Positions 1 to 8,180 of a stretch of 64,000 nt of DNA are shown one piece after another. Below the pieces are notes generated by a model. It saw only the letters and a list, made by a program, of their open reading frames with translations. It did no database searches and had not been told where the DNA came from. Made by a program: the position numbers and the translations under genes. This DNA is from Vibrio gazogenes (GTDB taxonomy: Bacteria > Pseudomonadota > Gammaproteobacteria > Enterobacterales > Vibrionaceae): positions 1,054,001-1,118,000 of the forward strand of contig NZ_CP018835.1 of NCBI RefSeq assembly GCF_002196515.1, read 5' to 3'. Positions within the stretch are counted from its first letter, which is position 1, and the number at the start of each line of letters is the position of its first letter.

Positions 1-735
1 ATAAGAGCCATACACCAGCATCGAGCAACCACCGATTGTCAGCGAGAAGAACCCTTGCCCCATCGCAGCTAAAATCAGGTCTTTATTCCATATTTTTGTA
101 AAATCGGGAATCAGATACTGCTTGAGCCCTTCAATGGCTCCGTCTTGCATCAAAATATAAATGAACAATACGGCAAAGAGGACAAACAGAGCTGGCATCA
201 AACGTGTCGACCATTTTTCGATCCCCTGCTTTACTCCCCCCTGAACAATCAGAATTGTTAGAACATAGAAAATTACGGTTCCGAACAAGTTGCGCTCAAC
301 AGAGAAACCTTCTAACCACAGGGAGAGTTCTGCCCATCCCAATAACTGACAGAGAGCGGCCAGAAAGAAACAGATGATCCAGCCCCCAACAATACTGTAA
401 AACGCAAGTACAGCACAGGGAACACTTAACCCCAACCACCCCACACCGGCGGCCAGTTTCTGAGCTTTCGGATCAGAAGAAAGAGCACGCATGCTATCAA
501 CTGGATTTGCTTGACCGTGGCGTCCAATCGCCATTTCAACGACCAACATCGGAAATGCAACAAAAGCAATCAGAACCAGATAGACTAACAGGAAAGCACC
601 GCCACCATTACTGGCAACCTGAGTCGGGAACCCCCAAATATTGCCCAGCCCTACCGCAGCACCTGAAGCCGAAAGAATGAAACCAAGTCGAGACGCGAAA
701 AAATCACGCGAAGAAGATTGTGCCATACCACTCAT
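1..735 (-). CDS. sodium-dependent transporter, NSS (SNF) family, N-terminal part
   Basis: The reading frame is open from an ATG at 735 to the window edge (245 codons) and lacks its 3' end. The N-terminus carries the family signature of the first helix, with SRLGFILSASGAAVGLGNIW followed by GFP, where the unwound part of TM1 binds Na+ and substrate in LeuT-type transporters. Several hydrophobic helices follow, including a GGGAFLLVYL stretch and a GRHGQANP loop. Proteins of this family import amino acids or related solutes with Na+ across the inner membrane; the substrate cannot be told from the sequence. A second in-frame ATG at 726 is an alternative start, and neither start has a clear ribosome site. 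Its 3' neighbours lie outside the window. Confidence 0.88.
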   Translation of the reverse strand, partial: MSGMAQSSSRDFFASRLGFILSASGAAVGLGNIWGFPTQVASNGGGAFLLVYLVLIAFVAFPMLVVEMAIGRHGQANPVDSMRALSSDPKAQKLAAGVGWLGLSVPCAVLAFYSIVGGWIICFFLAALCQLLGWAELSLWLEGFSVERNLFGTVIFYVLTILIVQGGVKQGIEKWSTRLMPALFVLFAVLFIYILMQDGAIEGLKQYLIPDFTKIWNKDLILAAMGQGFFSLTIGGCSMLVYGSY

Positions 736-942
736 ACAACATATCAATAAACTAGTTGATGAGTACAATAATCAAAAAATTGGCTTTTCACAATCAAAAA
801 AGCGTATATTCGGTATGCAACGCTCAAATGTTCCTATATTCAACTGTCAATCAATATAAACAAACGATAAGTCTCTATTTTATCCGCCGATAGATATAGT
901 ATGTGAGTCACAAGAATGGGTGACAAAGCTGGTTACGGCAAA

Positions 943-2001
943 TCACCAATCGAAGCTCATCTGTTCTTTTTCACTTTGCTCGATATTTAGTCCAACTGAC
1001 AGACCGATAAGACGAATCCCCCGACCTTGTTGCCTCAACAACGCATCTCGCAATAATGCAGCAAAAAAATCTTTATCTAATGTCTGTTGTTTATGCTCAA
1101 CTGTCGTTTGCTTAAAATCATCAAATTTCAACTTTATCCCTTGGCGGATAATTTCCTTTCCCGGGGATGCTTTTTCAAGTCGAGTGACTAAGTCTGGATA
1201 TAATCGGTCAATCACCGCTAAGCATTCTGCTTCCGTATAAATATCTGTACTAAATGTTCTTTCAACACCGACGGATTTTCTCACTCTGGAAACTTCAACG
1301 GCTCTCTTATCGACACCGTGGCATCTGTCCCACAATGTTTGACCAAACCGGCCAAAGTGTTTGACCAGCAGATGATGTTCATATGCTTTGACATCCTTGC
1401 CATAAAACAGACCTAACTTGTGTAGTTTTTCTAATGTGACTTTTCCTACACCGGGAATTTTTCCCAGAGCTAACCCCTCAATAAAGGAATGCAACTCACT
1501 CGGGGGAATGACACAAATCCCATTTGGTTTATTTATATCTGAGGCCACTTTCGCAACAAATTTAATGGGGGCAACCCCTGCACTCGCAGTTAAATTCAGC
1601 TCAGATTCAATGGTCTTTCTGATATCTTGGGCAATCAAGGTCGCAGAGCCTTGAAATAACGAGGAATCCGTTACATCCAAATAGGCTTCATCTAAAGACA
1701 GAGGTTCAATCACATCGGTATATCGGGTAAAAATTTCACGGATTTGCTGAGAAACAGCTTTGTATTTCTCCATATTTCCAGAAATCACCGTCAAATGCGG
1801 ACATAGTCTGAGTGCGTGGGCAGTTGGCATTGCTGAACGAATACCATATTGACGCGCCTCATAGCTACAAGTAGAGAGAACCCCGCGTCCAAACTGAGAC
1901 CCTCCGATCGCCAATGGAATACCTCTCAGGCTGGGATCATCTCGCGCTTCAACCGCTGCATAATAACAATCAAGATCTATGTGAATGATTTTATTCGTCA
2001 T
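943..2001 (-). CDS. dinB: DNA polymerase IV (Y-family, error-prone)
   Basis: This is the translesion DNA polymerase IV. From the chosen ATG the protein has 352 residues, the normal length. Catalytic acidic residues are visible: D9 in HIDLDCYYAAVE and D104/E105 in PLSLDEAYLDV. The SYEARxxGIRSAMP finger motif and the helix-hairpin-helix KIPGVGKVTLEKL are also present. The frame extends upstream to 2082, but the 27 extra residues are not family-like. A CGAGA element six bases before the ATG at 2001 supports that start; an ATG at 2007 is the alternative. A LexA box lies 83 bp upstream at 2084-2103, so the gene should be SOS-induced. The C-terminal EKEQMSFDW end may contain a beta-clamp-binding peptide (QMSF-like), which is inference. 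Confidence 0.95.
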   Translation of the reverse strand: MTNKIIHIDLDCYYAAVEARDDPSLRGIPLAIGGSQFGRGVLSTCSYEARQYGIRSAMPTAHALRLCPHLTVISGNMEKYKAVSQQIREIFTRYTDVIEPLSLDEAYLDVTDSSLFQGSATLIAQDIRKTIESELNLTASAGVAPIKFVAKVASDINKPNGICVIPPSELHSFIEGLALGKIPGVGKVTLEKLHKLGLFYGKDVKAYEHHLLVKHFGRFGQTLWDRCHGVDKRAVEVSRVRKSVGVERTFSTDIYTEAECLAVIDRLYPDLVTRLEKASPGKEIIRQGIKLKFDDFKQTTVEHKQQTLDKDFFAALLRDALLRQQGRGIRLIGLSVGLNIEQSEKEQMSFDW

Positions 2002-2083
2002 CGTCATTCTCGATACTGATACTGAGTCACGTGTATTAAATTGGCTATCAAGCAAAATAGATACGCTGCTAGCCAACAACAAA

Positions 2084-2103
2084 CACTGTTATTATATACA
2101 GTA
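2084..2103. promoter_or_regulatory. LexA (SOS) box upstream of dinB
   Basis: CTGT at 2086-2089, eight A/T bases, then ACAG at 2098-2101 gives a perfect CTGT-N8-ACAG LexA operator. Read on the minus strand the box contains a TATAAT -10-like hexamer, so LexA would sit directly on the dinB promoter and leave an 80-nt leader. The rest of the 412-bp gap between dinB and the LasA-like gene holds only a doubtful small ORF (2135-2311) and an AT-rich promoter region before 2420. Confidence 0.85.
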
Positions 2104-2134
2104 TATAGTTTTTCATCGCTTCTTTTAAGTGATC

Positions 2135-2311
2135 ATGAGTAAAAAGCTGATTGATGAAATGTCGGAAGAGCGCGCGTTTCAACAACCGAATTCGTCATCA
2201 AACATGTTGATGAGCAACCCCACTAAAATAAAAAACATCTTCAGTGAAACGTATATACGTAAAATTCTCGAAACCGCTCTAAACTTATTGAATAATCTAA
2301 CATTTACATAA
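2135..2311 (+). CDS. doubtful small ORF next to the dinB LexA box
   Basis: The 58-codon frame starts with ATG AGT AAA AAG 32 bp downstream of the LexA box on the strand opposite dinB. An upstream GTG at 2129 is also in frame. I do not recognise the product: it is polar at the start (MSKKLIDEMSEERAF) with a weakly hydrophobic, helical-looking C-terminal third (ILETALNLLNNL). No Shine-Dalgarno sequence is visible. If real, its position would place it under SOS control, but a chance ORF is at least as likely. Confidence 0.2.
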   Translation: MSKKLIDEMSEERAFQQPNSSSNMLMSNPTKIKNIFSETYIRKILETALNLLNNLTFT

Positions 2312-2419
2312 ATGTACACTGACTTGTGGGATGTTCCCAGAATTACACATTTAACACTCCATATGATGCATATTGTGCTATAGGATGAGCAAACACTAAG
2401 CGCATGCGGAGTACCATTT

Positions 2420-3553
2420 ATGTTTAAAAAAAAATATATGTATGTCGGATTAGTGTTGCTAGGTATAAGCAGTGGTGCTATGGCTCATTCTTTATATCCC
2501 AACACGACTCCCCACGAAATCCCACAGTCAAAGCTAACCAGTAGTGAGCTGCCAAATCTTTTGATCGGTGATAACGAGTTTGTCTACCAGCCCCATTTTC
2601 GACCATTTGATATCGATCGTTTTTTAGCGGATAACCAACCTTCATGGCGGGCACACAAGGAATCACTGAAGCATTGGGCAGGAGCAACCGGTGTTGATCC
2701 CAGAGTGCTGTTAACGACACTAATGGTTATTCATCCAAAACAAGTACCGACAGCGAATGAGATTAAAGCCGTAGCAAATCAGTTGTCACAACATTTCTAC
2801 TACTACGATTCACACAAATCACTGACCCAGAAAAATTACAATGCTGCCACTTTGGCGGTTGTACAGCAATTGCCGGCATTAGCAGATTGGATGAATTGGC
2901 AACGTCAATATGAACAGTGGTTCGGTCCGATCCTCCCTGCACAAAAAGCACAGCAGAAAGTAAAACCAGCATCTCCAGCTCTTGCTTTAGCGCCTGCGAT
3001 TTCTGATGCTAATTATGACCTCGGTATTATCCAATGGCCATGGATGCAAGGCTATTCATGGATACCCAATGGCCCACATTCACACACTGGAGATGGATAT
3101 CCTTTATCATCTATCGATGTTTCCTATAACTGGCCACGTTGGGGAGAGAACACTTATAGTGTTACAGCCGCTCATGATGGTTACGTGACAGTCATGTCTC
3201 GTTGTCAGGTAAGAGTGACCAACCCCAACGGATGGGCAACGAACTACTATCATATGGACTGGATTCAAGTAGAAAATGACCAATGGGTCACGAGAGATAC
3301 TGAATTAGGTATTTATGCGAACCAACGTTCAACCGCTCTTTGTGAAGGCGGTTCATCGACGGGCCCACATTTGCATTTTTCTTTACTTTATCAAGGTCGT
3401 TTTCAATCTTTACAGGGCGTTCAGCTAGGCCCATACCAAATTCAGGTTGGCCGTTACAACTATGATAATGATTGTCGCTATAGTTGGCTATACGACACGC
3501 GAACTCGACGCAAAGTGTGCCTGAATCAAAGTGTTGACAACCCAGCTCGTTAG
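2420..3553 (+). CDS. secreted LasA/staphylolysin-like M23 metallopeptidase
   Basis: A 377-residue preproprotein. A signal peptide with a GAMA|HS cleavage site after residue 22 is followed by a propeptide of about 175 residues and a C-terminal M23 domain closely resembling Pseudomonas LasA. Expected zinc ligands are H220 (GPHSHTGDGYP), D233 (SSID) and H319; catalytic histidines are H278 (NYYHMD) and H317 (STGPHLHF). Four Cys residues in the mature part (C262, C308, C352, C367) are placed as for the two LasA disulfides. LasA enzymes cut glycine-rich peptides such as pentaglycine bridges and elastin; lysis of staphylococci-like cells or nutrient proteolysis is inferred here. GGAG eight bases before the ATG supports the start. 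It is monocistronic, followed by an inverted repeat at 3592-3629. Confidence 0.88.
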   Translation: MFKKKYMYVGLVLLGISSGAMAHSLYPNTTPHEIPQSKLTSSELPNLLIGDNEFVYQPHFRPFDIDRFLADNQPSWRAHKESLKHWAGATGVDPRVLLTTLMVIHPKQVPTANEIKAVANQLSQHFYYYDSHKSLTQKNYNAATLAVVQQLPALADWMNWQRQYEQWFGPILPAQKAQQKVKPASPALALAPAISDANYDLGIIQWPWMQGYSWIPNGPHSHTGDGYPLSSIDVSYNWPRWGENTYSVTAAHDGYVTVMSRCQVRVTNPNGWATNYYHMDWIQVENDQWVTRDTELGIYANQRSTALCEGGSSTGPHLHFSLLYQGRFQSLQGVQLGPYQIQVGRYNYDNDCRYSWLYDTRTRRKVCLNQSVDNPAR

Positions 3554-3591
3554 AACTTCGGTTGGCCTTATTCCATAAAGGGTAAATTCTA

Positions 3592-3629
3592 ATGTTCGAT
3601 CTCCCATAACTTGAGGGGAGATTGAACAT
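3592..3629. repeat. 14-bp inverted repeat between convergent genes, possible terminator
   Basis: The arms 3592-3605 (ATGTTCGATCTCCC) and 3616-3629 pair over 14 positions with one G/T wobble and a 10-nt loop. The repeat lies between the end of the LasA-like gene and the convergent radical SAM gene. It lacks a clear T-tract on either side, so it may be a weak bidirectional terminator or an mRNA end-stabilising hairpin. Confidence 0.5.
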
Positions 3630-3812
3630 ATGAATAAGCCCTTATTCTCAAATCCTCAAGATTACGTCTAACTTAAAGCGTCTTTTTATAACATAACACC
3701 TTTCTGAGCATACATTTTCAGCCCCGTCTCAAGTGTTATTGCTCAATATTGGAACTTCGTCATAGCCCCAGAATATGTCTTAGAATAACCGTCATTAGCA
3801 AAAATGCTTAAT

Positions 3813-4880
3813 TCAGAATAGCGTGATTTGTTCCCCACTACGGGGAGGTAACCGGAAATGACTGCTATCTAATATAGCGGACTCACGCTGATCACCCCCA
3901 GCTTTACGCCTTGCCAGATAAAAACGTTGTCGAATGAAATCAGCATAAACACCATTGCCGGTCATTCGTTTACCAAATTCGCTTTGATAAAGCTGTCCGC
4001 CATGCAGACTACGGAGATGATTAAGAACTCGCTCAGCCCTTAGCGGGAAATGTATCTTTAACCAATCTTCAAATAAAGGAGCAACTTCATGAGGCAAACG
4101 TAACATCACATATCCAACACGCTCAGCACCAGCTTCAACACTCGCCTGTACGAGATTCTCCATTTCATGATCGTTAATAAACGGGATCACTGGTGCGATC
4201 ATCACGGTTACTGGTATATTTCTCTCCTTTAAGGCACGGATCATTTTCAAGCGAACAGCCCCCGGAACGGCTCTAGGTTCGAGCCTGCGCGATAAATCAT
4301 TATCGAGCGTCGTCAAACTAACACCGACATGAATCAGGTGTTCTGATGCCATCGATTGCAATAAGTCGATATCCCTCAAAATCAGAGAGCTTTTCGTGAT
4401 CAATGAAATTGGTTGTTTATATTCATAGGCAATATTCAACAATTTTTGGGTAAGCTTTAGCTCTTTCTCTATGGGTTGATAGGCATCGGTATTAATACCA
4501 AGCGCAATGGGTTGACACTGATAATTCGGATTTCTGAGCTCTTTTTCAAAAATCTCGGGGGCATTGATCTTGGCTGTCAGACGTGTTTCAAAATCAATGC
4601 CGGGAGAAAGATCCAGATACGCATGTGTCGGTCGGGCAAAACAATAAATACAACCATGCTCACAGCCGCGATATGGATTCACTGAAAGGCGGAACGGAAT
4701 ATCCGGTGATTGATTTGAGGTAATCAAAGTCTTGGCGTATTCGTAGCGAATTTCCGTGTCCGGTGAAGAGACGGAATGAAACTCATCCTCTGTTTCTATA
4801 ATACGGACATCAAAACGCCCTGGGATAGCTGACATCGTTCCACGACTTTGAAACCGCTTCCCTGATACATCGCGTGACAT
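3813..4880 (-). CDS. radical SAM protein, PA0069/SPL-like family, LexA-controlled
   Basis: A 355-residue radical SAM enzyme. The [4Fe-4S] cluster motif is RGCEHGCIYC with C73, C77 and C80 (CxxxCxxC), followed by an ARPTHAYLDLSPGIDFETRL segment typical of the PA0069/Rv2578c branch, related to spore photoproduct lyase. The exact reaction of this family is not established to my knowledge. A perfect LexA box ends 13 bp before the ATG (4893-4912), so expression should rise with DNA damage. That fits a nucleic-acid repair or photoproduct-processing role, which is inference. It is transcribed alone between nqrM and the convergent LasA-like gene. There is no strong ribosome site before the ATG, but the first residues (MSRDVSGKRFQSRGTMSAIPGRFD) fit the family. 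Confidence 0.87.
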   Translation of the reverse strand: MSRDVSGKRFQSRGTMSAIPGRFDVRIIETEDEFHSVSSPDTEIRYEYAKTLITSNQSPDIPFRLSVNPYRGCEHGCIYCFARPTHAYLDLSPGIDFETRLTAKINAPEIFEKELRNPNYQCQPIALGINTDAYQPIEKELKLTQKLLNIAYEYKQPISLITKSSLILRDIDLLQSMASEHLIHVGVSLTTLDNDLSRRLEPRAVPGAVRLKMIRALKERNIPVTVMIAPVIPFINDHEMENLVQASVEAGAERVGYVMLRLPHEVAPLFEDWLKIHFPLRAERVLNHLRSLHGGQLYQSEFGKRMTGNGVYADFIRQRFYLARRKAGGDQRESAILDSSHFRLPPRSGEQITLF

Positions 4881-4892
4881 AATAATTCAAAA

Positions 4893-4912
4893 TACTGTTC
4901 ATACATACAGTA
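4893..4912. promoter_or_regulatory. LexA (SOS) box upstream of the radical SAM gene
   Basis: CTGT at 4895-4898, TCATACAT, ACAG at 4907-4910, with flanking TA on both sides, is a perfect palindromic LexA operator. It lies 13-32 bp before the radical SAM start codon and overlaps TATA-rich sequence suited to a -10 box. In the rest of the 301-bp gap (4881-5181) I see only the stem-loop at 5123-5158. Confidence 0.85.
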
Positions 4913-5122
4913 TATAATAAGTAATATTTCTCCAAATCGCGATCTAATTTTTGTTAACCGACTTATCGCTATCATGCCCGACACGACAAACATGAAGATA
5001 GGTAGACGAACTGACCAATAGAGACAGGTCAGAATGGGAAGAATGGATACTGTCGAAACAATCGAGGATGATATGCCAGTCAGAAGGGGGATAACGAAAT
5101 TAACTAGAGATATTTAGCCAGG

Positions 5123-5158
5123 ATGCCGCTCTCAGTATGGGAACGTTAAGAGCAGCAT
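5123..5158 (-). terminator. stem-loop after nqrM, possible terminator
   Basis: Read on the minus strand, ATGCTGCTCT and AGAGCGGCAT pair over ten positions (one G/U) around a 16-nt loop, 24 bp past the nqrM stop. There is no clear U-run, so it may be a 3'-end hairpin or a weak terminator. Confidence 0.35.
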
Positions 5159-5181
5159 AAATATCGGCAAAGTCAGATCAA

Positions 5182-5415
5182 TTAAACAATACGGTCTTTG
5201 TTCCATTCAGCTAAACGATCAGCTCTAGCCGCCGCTTTAGCTTCACGCTTCTTGCGAGCATCACAAGGTTCTGGACAGTTGCAGACTTTTTCAATACCGA
5301 CAGCCCCCAAACCACCACAGCTACCACTCACCATTTTCTTTTGGAATATATATCCAACCGCCATCGCTGCAATCACAACAACAAACATTGCAAAAGTGAT
5401 TAGGAAAGTACTCAT
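5182..5415 (-). CDS. nqrM: NqrM, Na+-NQR maturation protein
   Basis: A 77-residue membrane-anchored protein with one N-terminal transmembrane helix (residues 3-23) and a Cys-rich cytoplasmic segment, GSCGGLGAVGIEKVCNCPEPC, holding four cysteines (C33, C46, C48, C52). Proteins of this family (DUF539) are needed to assemble active Na+-NQR and are thought to deliver iron for the Fe site coordinated by NqrD and NqrE cysteines. It lies downstream of nqrF but is separated by 273 bp, a terminator and an inverted repeat, so it probably has its own promoter. Usually apbE sits between nqrF and nqrM in vibrios; it is missing here. Confidence 0.93.
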   Translation of the reverse strand: MSTFLITFAMFVVVIAAMAVGYIFQKKMVSGSCGGLGAVGIEKVCNCPEPCDARKKREAKAAARADRLAEWNKDRIV

Positions 5416-5508
5416 ATTTATACCTCATTCACGGTTTAGACAGGCGGGAATCGATCCGAAGAGAGCTTCTTTGAACCCAAATTTCGTTTCACCAGTCACA
5501 CAACTTTA

Positions 5509-5532
5509 GTGACTCATCCGCAAGCGAGTCAC
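5509..5532 (-). repeat. inverted repeat in the nqrM leader
   Basis: GTGACTC (5509-5515) and GAGTCAC (5526-5532) form perfect 7-bp arms around a 10-nt loop, about 95 bp upstream of nqrM. It could be an operator for an unknown regulator of nqrM or an RNA hairpin in its leader. It does not look like a Fur box. Confidence 0.45.
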
Positions 5533-5632
5533 CTACCCTGCTTTTACTAAATACCTCAATCTCAACAACAAACCTCGTGCCGATAATCATCGGATACTCT
5601 GTCATTAACCATAGCAAAATACAGCATTTAGA

Positions 5633-5663
5633 TAAAACAATGGCTGACTTTACAGTCAGCCAT
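5633..5663 (-). terminator. intrinsic terminator of the nqr operon
   Basis: On the minus strand TGGCTGAC and GTCAGCCA form an 8-bp stem with a TGTAAA loop, followed by ATTGTTTTATCT. It begins 26 bp after the nqrF stop, so it ends the nqrABCDEF transcript before nqrM. Confidence 0.8.
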
Positions 5664-5688
5664 ATCGTACAGGGAATGAAATGACAGC

Positions 5689-6912
5689 TTAACCGCCAAA
5701 GTCATCAAGAAGAATATTTTCTTCTTCGACACCCAGCTCTTTCAGCATGTTAATGACAGCAGCATTCATCACTGGTGGCCCACACATGTAGTATTCACAA
5801 TCTTCTGGCGCTTCATGCTCCTTCAGATAGTTCTCATACAGAACGTTGTGAATAAAGCCAGTATAACCATCCCAATTGTCTTCTGGTAATGGATCAGACA
5901 GCGCACAGAACCACTTAAAGTTATCGTTCTCTTCTTGTAAAGCATCGAAATCTTCTACATAGAACATTTCACGCTTCGAACGAGCACCATACCAGAAACT
6001 GATCTTACGCTGAGACTTCAGGCGTTTCAGTTGATCAAAGATATGTGAGCGCATTGGCGCCATACCAGCACCACCACCGATAAAGACCATTTCTGCATCG
6101 GTATCTTTGGCAAAGAACTCACCAAATGGACCAGAAATAGTAACCTTATCTCCCTCTTTCAGAGACCAGATATAAGATGACATTTGGCCTGGCGGTACAT
6201 TTGGATTATTCGGTGGCGGAGTTGCAATCCGAACATTCAGCATAATAATGCCAAATTCTTCAGGGTAGTTTGCCATCGAATATGCCCGAATGATGTCTTC
6301 GTCAACTTTCGATTCGTAACGGAACAGATTAAATTTTTCCCAGTCAGAGCGGTACTCTTCAGGAACATCAAAATCTGAATACTTAATATGGTGCGCTGGC
6401 GCTTCAATCTGGATATATCCACCCGCACGGAACGGTACAGACTCACCATCAGGGATTTGTAACTTCAGCTCCTTAATGAAAGTCGCTTTGCTATCATTGG
6501 AGATAACAGTACAGTCCCATTTTTTAACCCCAAAGATTTCTTCCGGTAATTCAATTTCCATATCTGCTTTGACGGAAACCTGACATGCCAGACGCTCACC
6601 TTCACGAGCTTCACCTTTGGAAATATGGCTTAATTCTGTAGGAAGAATGTCGCCACCACCGGATTTAACTCTTACTTTACACTGACCACAAGAGCCACCA
6701 CCACCACAAGCGGATGATACGAAAATACCAGATCCCGCCAATGCGCCCAGAAGTTTACCACCCGGGCTCGTGACGATCGCTTTCTCAGGATCGTCATTAA
6801 TTAGAATCGTAATGTCACCTGTTGGAACAAGCTTAGATTTGGCGAACAGAATCACCAAAACTAAAACTAGTACAATCAGAGTAAACATCACTACACCAAG
6901 AATAATGTCCAT
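5689..6912 (-). CDS. nqrF: Na+-translocating NADH:quinone reductase subunit F
   Basis: The NADH-oxidising subunit, 407 residues. It has an N-terminal transmembrane helix (residues 3-23), then a plant-type ferredoxin domain with the [2Fe-2S] ligands C69, C75, C78 ([10 protein letters not shown]) and C110. A ferredoxin reductase module follows, with the FAD motif RAYS (209-212), a GPFGEFF segment and an NAD-binding [11 protein letters not shown]. The C-terminus LLDDFGG is the usual family end. It passes electrons from NADH through FAD and the 2Fe-2S centre to the membrane subunits. It is the last gene of the nqr operon, 32 bp after nqrE, and is followed by an intrinsic terminator. Confidence 0.98.
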   Translation of the reverse strand: MDIILGVVMFTLIVLVLVLVILFAKSKLVPTGDITILINDDPEKAIVTSPGGKLLGALAGSGIFVSSACGGGGSCGQCKVRVKSGGGDILPTELSHISKGEAREGERLACQVSVKADMEIELPEEIFGVKKWDCTVISNDSKATFIKELKLQIPDGESVPFRAGGYIQIEAPAHHIKYSDFDVPEEYRSDWEKFNLFRYESKVDEDIIRAYSMANYPEEFGIIMLNVRIATPPPNNPNVPPGQMSSYIWSLKEGDKVTISGPFGEFFAKDTDAEMVFIGGGAGMAPMRSHIFDQLKRLKSQRKISFWYGARSKREMFYVEDFDALQEENDNFKWFCALSDPLPEDNWDGYTGFIHNVLYENYLKEHEAPEDCEYYMCGPPVMNAAVINMLKELGVEEENILLDDFGG

Positions 6913-6944
6913 TGACTATTCCTTATTGCTGCGGTTTACCCGAC

Positions 6945-7541
6945 TTACAGTTGAACACCAGAGAATGACATAAAGCCTAACGCCATCAAACCAACCGTGA
7001 TAAACGTGATACCAAGACCACGTAACCCGGGAGGGACGTCAGAATATTTCATTTTCTCACGGATACCTGCAAGCGCAACGATCGCAAGCATCCAACCAGC
7101 ACCGGAGCCAAAGCCATAAACAATTGACTCAGCAAAATCATATTCGCGTTGTACCATAAACGATACACCACCAAAGATCGCACAGTTCACCGTAATGAGC
7201 GGTAAGAAAATACCCAGTGCGTTATATAAAGGTGGGAAGAAACGGTCAAGAACCATTTCCAGAATCTGTACTAACGCCGCGATTACCCCGATGAAAGTGA
7301 TGAAGTTCAGGAAAGTCAGATCAATACCATCAACCAGTGCATTTTCTTTCAAAACAAGGTTATAAACCAAGTTATTGACTGGCACGGAAATGGTTAACAC
7401 AACCGTAACGGCAATTCCCAAGCCAAATGCTGTTTTGACTTGTTTTGAAACAGCCAGAAACGTACACATCCCCAGAAAGAAAGCCAGCGCCATGTTTTCC
7501 AGGAAAATGGATCGTACGAGTAAACTAATATAATGTTCCAT
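6945..7541 (-). CDS. nqrE: Na+-translocating NADH:quinone reductase subunit E
   Basis: A polytopic inner-membrane subunit of 198 residues with six predicted helices. Conserved cysteines in the [11 protein letters not shown] and NCAIFGG half-helices match the pair that, with two from NqrD, holds an intramembrane iron in the solved Nqr structure. Together with NqrD it forms an inverted-repeat core that conducts electrons across the membrane coupled to Na+ pumping. It is 6 bp downstream of nqrD in the operon. The start [24 protein letters not shown] is the usual one for vibrios. Confidence 0.98.
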   Translation of the reverse strand: MEHYISLLVRSIFLENMALAFFLGMCTFLAVSKQVKTAFGLGIAVTVVLTISVPVNNLVYNLVLKENALVDGIDLTFLNFITFIGVIAALVQILEMVLDRFFPPLYNALGIFLPLITVNCAIFGGVSFMVQREYDFAESIVYGFGSGAGWMLAIVALAGIREKMKYSDVPPGLRGLGITFITVGLMALGFMSFSGVQL

Positions 7542-7547
7542 TGTTCC

Positions 7548-8180
7548 TTACTCCTTCGCTTCCACTTGTTCTGGTTTGAATACACGGATGCCCCAAATCA
7601 AGAAGCCAATCAAGAAGAATGCAGATGGTGCAAGTAGCATCAAACCGTTTGGTTGATACCAACCACCATTATTCACTAACGGCAGAACTTCCATTCCAAA
7701 GATTTTACCCGAGCCAAATAACTCACGGAAGAAACCAACACTGATCAGGACAAAACCATAACCCAGACCATTTGCAATTCCGTCAATTAAAGAAGGAATT
7801 GGTGCTTCTTTCATCGCAAATGCTTCAGCTCGTCCCATAACAATACAGTTCGTGATGATCAAGCCAACAAAAACTGAAAGTTGTTTGGAAATCTCATAAA
7901 GATATGCTTTCAGAACTTGGTCAACCACGATTACCAACGAAGCTATAATTGCCATCTGGACAATGATACGCACACTGTTAGGGATGTGGTTACGAATCAA
8001 TGAAACGAAAAAGTTAGAAAGCGCGGTTACAAACATGACCGCTACTGTCATAACAAATGCTGTTTCAAGCTTCGTTGTGACCGCTAGTGCGGAACATACG
8101 CCAAGGACCTGTAGAGCAATGGGGTTGTTGTCCAACACCGGCCCTAACAGACTCTTTTTCAGATCTTTCACAGTAGACAT
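7548..8180 (-). CDS. nqrD: Na+-translocating NADH:quinone reductase subunit D
   Basis: A membrane subunit of 210 residues, homologous to NqrE and to RnfE. The GVCSALAV and [12 protein letters not shown] half-helices carry the conserved Cys residues that line the shared Fe site with NqrE. The start ATG overlaps the nqrC stop by one base, implying translational coupling. The EAxA motif after NCIVMGR and the C-terminal charged tail ([10 protein letters not shown]) are typical. It acts in the inner membrane as part of the six-subunit Na+ pump. Confidence 0.98.
   Translation of the reverse strand: MSTVKDLKKSLLGPVLDNNPIALQVLGVCSALAVTTKLETAFVMTVAVMFVTALSNFFVSLIRNHIPNSVRIIVQMAIIASLVIVVDQVLKAYLYEISKQLSVFVGLIITNCIVMGRAEAFAMKEAPIPSLIDGIANGLGYGFVLISVGFFRELFGSGKIFGMEVLPLVNNGGWYQPNGLMLLAPSAFFLIGFLIWGIRVFKPEQVEAKE

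Noticed and set aside
4796..4993. 65-codon minus-strand ORF overlapping the radical SAM start and its LexA box
   Set aside because: It is out of frame with a clear gene, crosses the operator, and has no ribosome site.
5439..5470. T-arm-like sequence on the minus strand (TCGATTCCCGCC) in the nqrM leader
   Set aside because: There is no full cloverleaf, no matching 5' stem and no CCA end, so it is not a tRNA or a convincing attachment-site remnant.
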